A stretch of DNA of 20,862 nt from positions 1-20,862 of IMG/VR virus record IMGVR_UViG_3300025769_015686, one strand, 5' to 3'. The translations under genes and the position numbers were made by a program. The DNA is from a virus. Positions 15,472-20,862 of the stretch are shown here, one piece after another. The notes under the pieces are model-generated. The model was given only the letters and a program-made list of their open reading frames with translations, did no database searches and was not told the origin of the DNA. How positions within the stretch are numbered: position 1 is the stretch's first letter; every line of letters begins with the position of its first letter.

Positions 15472-16719
15472 GTGGCTATATTTAAGAAATACCAACAAGA
15501 GGGAATACCGCAGACCCAGAGGTTTAAGTATTCCGATGCTGTTAATATAGGTAATGAACCTATAATACAGAAGGATATACCTGTGTCTGTTGATAGCCAA
15601 ACACCTACTAATAACCAATTTACAAGACGTACCAATGATCTAGGTAGAATAGCAACTTTACTTACTCAGAAACCTGGTTTAAAATTTATTGCTAATAGAA
15701 CTGCTTTAGGGGTAGTACAGCAAAATGTAGAAGAATATTGGGATAATGCAAAAGAGCCTAAAACAGACGAAAGCCCAATAAAAACTAAATTTAAAGATAA
15801 ATTAAAAAAACTAGGTAAACAGGCATTAGGAGGTTTAGTAGATACCGGTAAAATACTAGCTACAACACTTGCACAGATACCGGTGAATGGTACCGGAACT
15901 CATTTTGTAAGAGGGGATAAAGAAGGTCTAGGTAATATGTTAGAAATATTTAAAGGACCACAAGCCGGAGAAAGTCAAAAAATAGATATAATTGATATAA
16001 ATTTACTACCTGTTAAACACCATGATTTTGTATTAGAATTTTCAACGAAAGATCTTATAAGATTTAGATTCACAGTCATGTCCCCAACAGCAGATCCTCA
16101 ATCACCTATTAAGTATAAAACTTTAGATTTTAAAGCATACCTTACAGCTTTAGACGATAATTTTAACGGTGATTGGAACAGTTGGAAGTATAATGGTAGA
16201 GCTGAAAATTTTTACACTTACAATGGTTTTGAAAGAACAGTTAATATTGGGTTTAGAATAGCTGCGGCAACAAAAAAAGAAATGGCTCCTTTATATGCTA
16301 AAATGGTAGAATTAGCGTCTACAACAGCTCCAACCTACACTGAAGGAGGGACTATGAAAGGAAACTTTGTAAAAGTTACCATAGGAGATTATTTATCTAG
16401 AATACCAGGAATAGTAACTAGCGTAACATATAACTGGAGTACAGATTATCCATGGGATATTGGATACGATTCTTTAGGAGAACCTGTTGATGATCAGCAG
16501 CAACTACCTACAGTCCTTGATTGTACAGTTGCATTTACCCCTATTCACAGTTTTGTTCCTCAACAAGGATTTGTAGAAGGTCAAGAAAACTATTTTATAA
16601 CTAGAAAAACTGGTGATTTTGATATAGCTAAACAGGTACAAAATGCTAATAATCAATCTAGTAATCAATTTGCAAAATTTAATAATTTTTCTCAATTTAA
16701 CTTAGATTTAGGTTTATAA
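15472..16719 (+). CDS. Baseplate tail-tube cap-like protein (T4 gp48/gp54-like)
   Basis: This 415-residue protein starts at GTG three bases after the previous stop. Residues about 180-285 hold the region best matched to tube-cap/initiator proteins: HHDFVLEFSTKDLIRFRF, a long TLDFKAYLTALDDNF stretch, then FYTYNGFERTVNIGFRIAAA and EMAPLYAKMVELAS. IGDYLSRIPGIVTSV and the PWDIGYD segment follow, then LPTVLDCTVAFTPIHSF near 345-362. This layout is seen in contractile-tail baseplate proteins that join the hub to the first tube ring. The position before a LysM protein and a hub protein fits. The N-terminal 170 residues are more variable and may bind other baseplate parts. Exact gp48 versus gp54 equivalence cannot be decided by eye. 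Confidence 0.72.
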   Translation: MAIFKKYQQEGIPQTQRFKYSDAVNIGNEPIIQKDIPVSVDSQTPTNNQFTRRTNDLGRIATLLTQKPGLKFIANRTALGVVQQNVEEYWDNAKEPKTDESPIKTKFKDKLKKLGKQALGGLVDTGKILATTLAQIPVNGTGTHFVRGDKEGLGNMLEIFKGPQAGESQKIDIIDINLLPVKHHDFVLEFSTKDLIRFRFTVMSPTADPQSPIKYKTLDFKAYLTALDDNFNGDWNSWKYNGRAENFYTYNGFERTVNIGFRIAAATKKEMAPLYAKMVELASTTAPTYTEGGTMKGNFVKVTIGDYLSRIPGIVTSVTYNWSTDYPWDIGYDSLGEPVDDQQQLPTVLDCTVAFTPIHSFVPQQGFVEGQENYFITRKTGDFDIAKQVQNANNQSSNQFAKFNNFSQFNLDLGL

Positions 16720-16734
16720 TTTTAGTAGTAGAAT

Positions 16735-17037
16735 TTGAAAAGATATAAAAACATAGAACAAGTTAAAACAGATACAGGTAAACCATATAGAACTAATGCT
16801 ATATATCCTAGATTACCTGAAACTGAAAGAGATATCTACGTTATTACAACAGCAGGTGATAGATATGATACACTTGCTTTTCAATTTTATAATGACTCAT
16901 CACTTTGGTGGGTAATAGCTACTGCAAACAACACTACAAACGGTTCTTTAATTCCTACAGTCGGCCAACAATTAAGAATACCAGCAGATAAGAACCTTGC
17001 ACTTAAATTATTTGATCAACTAAATAGAGCAAGATAA
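16735..17037 (+). CDS. LysM-domain baseplate protein (T4 gp53-like)
   Basis: This 100-residue protein has a single LysM-like domain at residues 35-83: YVITTAGDRYDTLAFQFYND, then SLWWVIATANN and LIPTVGQQLRIP. Such small LysM proteins (T4 gp53, P2 gpX) lie in the baseplate, where the domain holds parts together and does not need to bind peptidoglycan. The start is TTG at 16735: an in-frame TAG lies at 16729-16731, and there is no ATG in the whole frame, so TTG is the only standard choice. The stop overlaps the next ATG by one base. Confidence 0.85.
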   Translation: MKRYKNIEQVKTDTGKPYRTNAIYPRLPETERDIYVITTAGDRYDTLAFQFYNDSSLWWVIATANNTTNGSLIPTVGQQLRIPADKNLALKLFDQLNRAR

Positions 17038-19070
17038 TGTCTAGAATATTTGGAGGCCCTTTTAATAAATCTGTAATAGATGCATTACAAGCACGTCAAA
17101 ATCTTTTAAATAAAGATTATAGAGACGATAAAGAGTTAGTTTTTCTTAATAGTAATCATTCTTGGATTAAACTTACCTCTTGTGTAAACACAAAAGAAGG
17201 TGGTAATCAACTTGCAAAAGACAATGTTCTGATGGGTGGAACTTTATATGAGAACAGTATAAGACAAGGATTTAGACCCGGGCAAGAAGAAAGCTCATAT
17301 GAATTTAATTCAGAGTTTGGTTTTGTACCTATGCCAGGTATTGATAGTATATCTGTAGAAACTAAAAATGTATATGGATCACTAAAAGCGGCGACTGTTG
17401 AGTTTAAAGCTAATTCTCCCGAACAACTATCAAAATTAGAACAACTTTATCTAAGGCCTGGATTCAATATTTTGCTAGAATGGGGGAATACTGTTTACCT
17501 TGATGGTACTGATTTAAGTAATGTTAAGACTATAGCTGAAGAAATCACTTTTGGTTCTGATATAAAAAAAGTTTATGATGAAATTATTAGATTAAGAAGT
17601 GAATCAAAATATAACTATGATGCACTTTTTGGTGTTATCAAGAATTTTCAATGGGCGTATGCAGAAAATGGAGAATATGACTGTAAAGTTGATATTATAG
17701 GTAGAGGAGAACTCATTGAATCTTTACAAACATTATTCTATTCTGGAGTAAATTCAGAAGATCAAGAAGAAGAAGGAGATAGAGATCAAGTAGGAACAGC
17801 ACTACAGCAATTTTTAAATGAAATAATTAACGACTATAAAGAAGGAGAATTTGAACCAATTAAAAGCAAAGAAGTAGCAGAAGAAATTAAAAATAATCTT
17901 GGTAGATCTGTAAAAATACACTCTCATTTTGTAGATACTGCACCTCCTAACAATAGATTCTTTTATATGCCATTATCAGATATACTAGAGGCTATTAATG
18001 TTTGTTTAATGCTCAAATATGGTGACGAAAAAGAACCAATTGTAAAATTTAACACTGAAAATAACGCAGAAAAAGCACAACCTTTTGTTAGCTATGATGA
18101 ACATAGAATTGTAGACCCAGCAGTTGGTTATATTCCTAACAGTAGTAGTTTTAAATTTCAATCTAAAGACGGTGTTACTAGTATCCTAGATATATTCATA
18201 AATGTTAAACTTGTTTTAAATATATTAGATGAATTTGCAGATACATCCGATAGTGAAAAAACAACAGTACTGCAATTAGTTAAAAAAATACTAGAAAAAC
18301 TCCAAAACGCAGCTGGAGAAATAAATGAATTTGATATTCATTTTGATGATGACGATAGAATGTACTATATTGTAGATAGGGATAAAACACCTTCTCGAAA
18401 TGATTTATTAGTTTTAGAAGCTATAGGTAAAGGATCTACATTTCTAGATATAAGTCTTAGCAGTAAGTTGTCCAGTAGAATTAGTGCTATGATTGCTATT
18501 TCAGCTAGAGTAAATCAATCCGATGCTGGTGATCAGTTATTAGCTATGCAAAAATGGAACGAAGGATTAGAAGATAGGTTTATGAGCAAAAAGTATATTT
18601 TCGTTAAAGAAGATACTGAGAAAGATAAAAAAGAAAGAAAAAAGCAACTAAAGGAGTTTATCAAAGATATAGAAAAAGGAGAAAACACTTATGTAGAAAA
18701 TAAAAAAACAGTAAGAAATATGCTTGCTACCAATATAAGTGAGGCTAATGCTCGAATAAAACAAAGAAACAAAGATAATGAAGTTCCAGGACTTGTTCCT
18801 TTAGAGTTAGTTATAACATTAAAAGGAATATCAGGATTTAAAGTTGGTCAAGGTTTTTTAATTGATGAAACTATATTACCGGAAAACTACCGCGGAGTAG
18901 TTGCGTTTATTATCACCGGTTTAGCACAAGAGTTCGAGAATAACTTATGGCAAACAGAAATAACTAGTCAAATGTTTATATTACCTCCAAGTACCGGAAC
19001 AGTAGAAGTAGGAGAAGGAGCTTTTGGAGGAGATTTTGACCAGGGTAACTTTGTAGATATAGGAGGATAA
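17037..19070 (+). CDS. Baseplate hub protein (gp27/gpD-like)
   Basis: This 677-residue protein fits the central hub of a contractile or siphophage-type baseplate. The N-terminal part has GFVPMPGIDSISVETKNVYG, then ATVEFKANSPEQLSKLEQLY and RPGFNILLEWGNTVY, a pattern seen in hub proteins that form the ring under the tube. The C-terminal part has LELVITLKGISGFKVGQGF, then ILPENYRGVVAFIITGLAQE, and an NNLWQTEITSQMF end, shared by many late-control/gp27-like hubs. A charged insertion lies between (about residues 235-300 and 520-570). No lysozyme or peptidase motif is visible, so any cell-wall cutting activity would be elsewhere. It starts one base inside the LysM gene stop, so the two are probably co-translated. 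Confidence 0.78.
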   Translation: MSRIFGGPFNKSVIDALQARQNLLNKDYRDDKELVFLNSNHSWIKLTSCVNTKEGGNQLAKDNVLMGGTLYENSIRQGFRPGQEESSYEFNSEFGFVPMPGIDSISVETKNVYGSLKAATVEFKANSPEQLSKLEQLYLRPGFNILLEWGNTVYLDGTDLSNVKTIAEEITFGSDIKKVYDEIIRLRSESKYNYDALFGVIKNFQWAYAENGEYDCKVDIIGRGELIESLQTLFYSGVNSEDQEEEGDRDQVGTALQQFLNEIINDYKEGEFEPIKSKEVAEEIKNNLGRSVKIHSHFVDTAPPNNRFFYMPLSDILEAINVCLMLKYGDEKEPIVKFNTENNAEKAQPFVSYDEHRIVDPAVGYIPNSSSFKFQSKDGVTSILDIFINVKLVLNILDEFADTSDSEKTTVLQLVKKILEKLQNAAGEINEFDIHFDDDDRMYYIVDRDKTPSRNDLLVLEAIGKGSTFLDISLSSKLSSRISAMIAISARVNQSDAGDQLLAMQKWNEGLEDRFMSKKYIFVKEDTEKDKKERKKQLKEFIKDIEKGENTYVENKKTVRNMLATNISEANARIKQRNKDNEVPGLVPLELVITLKGISGFKVGQGFLIDETILPENYRGVVAFIITGLAQEFENNLWQTEITSQMFILPPSTGTVEVGEGAFGGDFDQGNFVDIGG

Positions 19071-19074
19071 GAAT

Positions 19075-19578
19075 ATGTATTTACCAAAATCAAAATATAG
19101 CAATACAAAATATACTAACGGTAAAGAATATGTTACCGAAGACGGTAAATACTATACTGGACCTTATTTTATAACGTATAATGGTACATTTTTTACCGGT
19201 AATAAGCCTTCTAAAAATGCTAAAGAGTTAAGAAGAATAGATAAAGAGATACAAAGTTTACAATTTACAGGTGAATTTATACAACCAACTGAAAAAGACT
19301 ATGAAAAAGGATTTATAGAGAGATTTTTTTCACAAGATAAAAGAAATAAAAATATTATAGAAACTAAAAAATCAAAGTTCCTTAAACTCAGACAACTACC
19401 TTATGTAGAAAGTCTGTCATTTAAATGGAATCTAGCACAGCCTGCAGATGATATAATTAAAGGTAAGTATGTATATAGTGGTAGTATTTCTAAAAACAAA
19501 AACCTTATAGAACAAGCCGAAAAACAGATGAAAGGTATATCTCTTTTACTAAAATCACCTTCAGAGTTTGTTAAATAA
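19075..19578 (+). CDS. Unknown protein at the end of the tail module
   Basis: This 167-residue protein starts 4 nt after the hub gene. An AGGAGG at 19061-19066, 8 nt before the ATG, is the best Shine-Dalgarno match in the window, although it also encodes the hub C-terminus. Residues about 15-45 repeat a Gly-Tyr-Thr-Gly theme (EDGKYYTGPYFITYNGTFFTGN), which recalls short beta repeats in virion proteins. The rest is Lys rich. Context suggests a minor tail or baseplate protein; no named family is recognised. Confidence 0.75.
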   Translation: MYLPKSKYSNTKYTNGKEYVTEDGKYYTGPYFITYNGTFFTGNKPSKNAKELRRIDKEIQSLQFTGEFIQPTEKDYEKGFIERFFSQDKRNKNIIETKKSKFLKLRQLPYVESLSFKWNLAQPADDIIKGKYVYSGSISKNKNLIEQAEKQMKGISLLLKSPSEFVK

Positions 19579-19613
19579 AAAAATTATCTTATATTACAAT
19601 AAAGGTTTTATAA

Positions 19614-20862
19614 GTGTTTTATATAGTAGAGCAAGAATCTAAGTTACAGAACTTAGAAAGGTTATCGAAATTAGGGTTATATGTAGATGTTATAAGTTCA
19701 AATGATTTATATCATCAAAAACTTACAAAAACAACAGCAGTTTACATTAGACCTATTAATTCCAAGCATGGATTCATTATCCCTGTCACTCATGATGAAG
19801 GATTGAATGTATCTAAAGATCGTGTCTACCAAATACTTTTATCTACTAGTAAACTTTATACCTTAAATAAAAAAGACCTGCTCTATCACTTTAATCTACA
19901 GGAAGCCATAGATCTATCGTTGATCTATAGTATGACAAATTACGATAGACTGGAGTATCATAGAGATAATAATACATTAAATTACTTTTATAATAGGTTT
20001 AATAATTTTGAAACAATAAATCAGCTAATTCCTATATCAAAATTATATGAAAGCTGTGAAAAAATCTACGAATCAGTAAAACATGTAGTAGAATACGATA
20101 TACCAGAAGGGTTTGATTTCTATAATAAGACTGCAACTAATGTATTCTTTTTATTAGAACAAGCCGGATTAGGAATTTTTTATGAAAATTTTAATAATAT
20201 GTTTAAACCTCGTAATCCGAGGTATAATACAATAGATAATACAGTACTAACCTCTTATAATTTATATAATGCTACTTCTAGACCTACTAATGCTTTTAAC
20301 AGCGTTAATTTCGCTGCAATACCTAAGGGAAGGGATTATAGATCCTGCTTTAGGCCGAAAGGAGACTATTTTGTTGAGTTGGATTTTGACGGTTATCACT
20401 TGCGTTTACTTTGTGATCAGATTGATTACGATCTTACAGATGAATCAGCTCACGAACAGTTAGCCAAAACATATTTCGAAAAAGATACTATAACAGATGA
20501 AGAATACAATCAAGCCAAGCAAATTAACTTTCACGCAATTTATGGAAAAATACCAGAAAGATGGGCTTTCCTTGAGATCTTTACGAAGATTGATGACTAT
20601 ATCAAGAATTTGTGGAAAAGATACGAAAATGACGGAAAGGTCCTGGCGCCTATTAGTGGAAAACCATTTACAAGAGGGTTAAAAGACATGAATCCACAAA
20701 AATTAATGAATTATATCATGCAATCGCTTGAAACTTCAAGAAATATTCTTATATTAAAAGAAGTACTAGGCTACTTAAAAAATAAGAAAACTAAGTTAGT
20801 CTTGTATACATACGATGCATTATTATTTGACTTTCATAAGGAAGACGGAAAAGAAACATTAG
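19614..20862 (+). CDS. Family A DNA polymerase, 3'-truncated by window edge
   Basis: The frame starts at GTG (19614), directly after an in-frame TAA (19611-19613), and stays open to the window end (416 codons). Polymerase motifs appear in order. Motif A is LDFDGYHLRLL, with D257 as the metal ligand. Motif B is QAKQINFHAIYG (K302, F306, Y310). Motif C is TYDALLF (D401). NATSRPTNAFNSVNFAAIPKG before motif A is the usual template-binding lead-in. By alignment to E. coli Pol I, the steric-gate Glu710 is His262, Arg754 is Tyr298, and motif C is YDA, not HDE. The N-terminal 240 residues resemble an exonuclease-like region, but no DxE motif is clear. It is probably the phage replicative polymerase; T4 uses a family B enzyme. 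The first in-frame ATG lies only about 105 codons in. Confidence 0.88.
   Translation, partial: MFYIVEQESKLQNLERLSKLGLYVDVISSNDLYHQKLTKTTAVYIRPINSKHGFIIPVTHDEGLNVSKDRVYQILLSTSKLYTLNKKDLLYHFNLQEAIDLSLIYSMTNYDRLEYHRDNNTLNYFYNRFNNFETINQLIPISKLYESCEKIYESVKHVVEYDIPEGFDFYNKTATNVFFLLEQAGLGIFYENFNNMFKPRNPRYNTIDNTVLTSYNLYNATSRPTNAFNSVNFAAIPKGRDYRSCFRPKGDYFVELDFDGYHLRLLCDQIDYDLTDESAHEQLAKTYFEKDTITDEEYNQAKQINFHAIYGKIPERWAFLEIFTKIDDYIKNLWKRYENDGKVLAPISGKPFTRGLKDMNPQKLMNYIMQSLETSRNILILKEVLGYLKNKKTKLVLYTYDALLFDFHKEDGKETL

Noticed and set aside
19061-19066. AGGAGG as proof of Shine-Dalgarno use
   Set aside because: It encodes the last Gly-Gly residues of the hub protein and is the only strong match, so it may be chance.
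20269-20682. Two short + strand open frames near the window end (20269-20463 and 20497-20682)
   Set aside because: Both lie out of frame inside the polymerase gene, whose motifs A and B run through the same bases.
1-20862. tRNA genes, CRISPR arrays, insertion sequences, integrase or attachment sites
   Set aside because: No cloverleaf, regularly spaced repeats, transposase-like protein or integrase was seen on either strand.

Overview
The window reads as part of the genome of an AT-rich tailed phage with a T4-like contractile tail (a myovirus). All convincing genes lie on the + strand, are packed with 1-24 nt gaps or short overlaps, and include sheath, tube, tape measure and baseplate proteins plus a family A DNA polymerase. 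Most starts lack a Shine-Dalgarno sequence and sit in A/T-rich leaders. That suggests a Bacteroidota (flavobacterial type) host, probably aquatic, but this is an inference from style and not a taxonomic proof.

Region 1 (1-8825) is an accessory island. It holds four consecutive radical-SAM genes (the first cut by the window edge), two related proteins with a glycosyltransferase-like C-terminal motif, an SGNH/GDSL-like hydrolase, a UDP-glucose/GDP-mannose dehydrogenase homologue and a small helical protein. The genes are almost gapless, so they look like one operon. The likely theme is making or modifying a sugar or peptide decoration; the substrate cannot be read from the sequence.

Region 2 (8826-19578) is the tail module: sheath, tube, an intrinsic terminator, a gp26-family baseplate/chaperone protein with a probable frameshifted extension, the tape measure protein, a 60-residue protein, a tube-cap-like baseplate protein, a LysM (gp53-like) protein, a gp27-like hub and an unknown protein. 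Several of these genes are preceded at 20-37 nt by a shared element (core TATTTAT, often CTATTTATAA), a candidate late promoter.

Region 3 (19614-end) is the start of a family A DNA polymerase whose motifs A, B and C are recognisable but divergent.

The strongest unannotated signal is at 11993-12262. An 86-codon reading frame without a usable start for its first third begins inside the last 20 nt of the gp26-like gene, overlapping it at a run of seven T. A +1 (or -2) ribosomal frameshift there would give a 327-328 residue protein just upstream of the tape measure gene, the classical place for frameshifted tail assembly chaperones. The radical-SAM/sugar island is the other candidate for an undescribed system.
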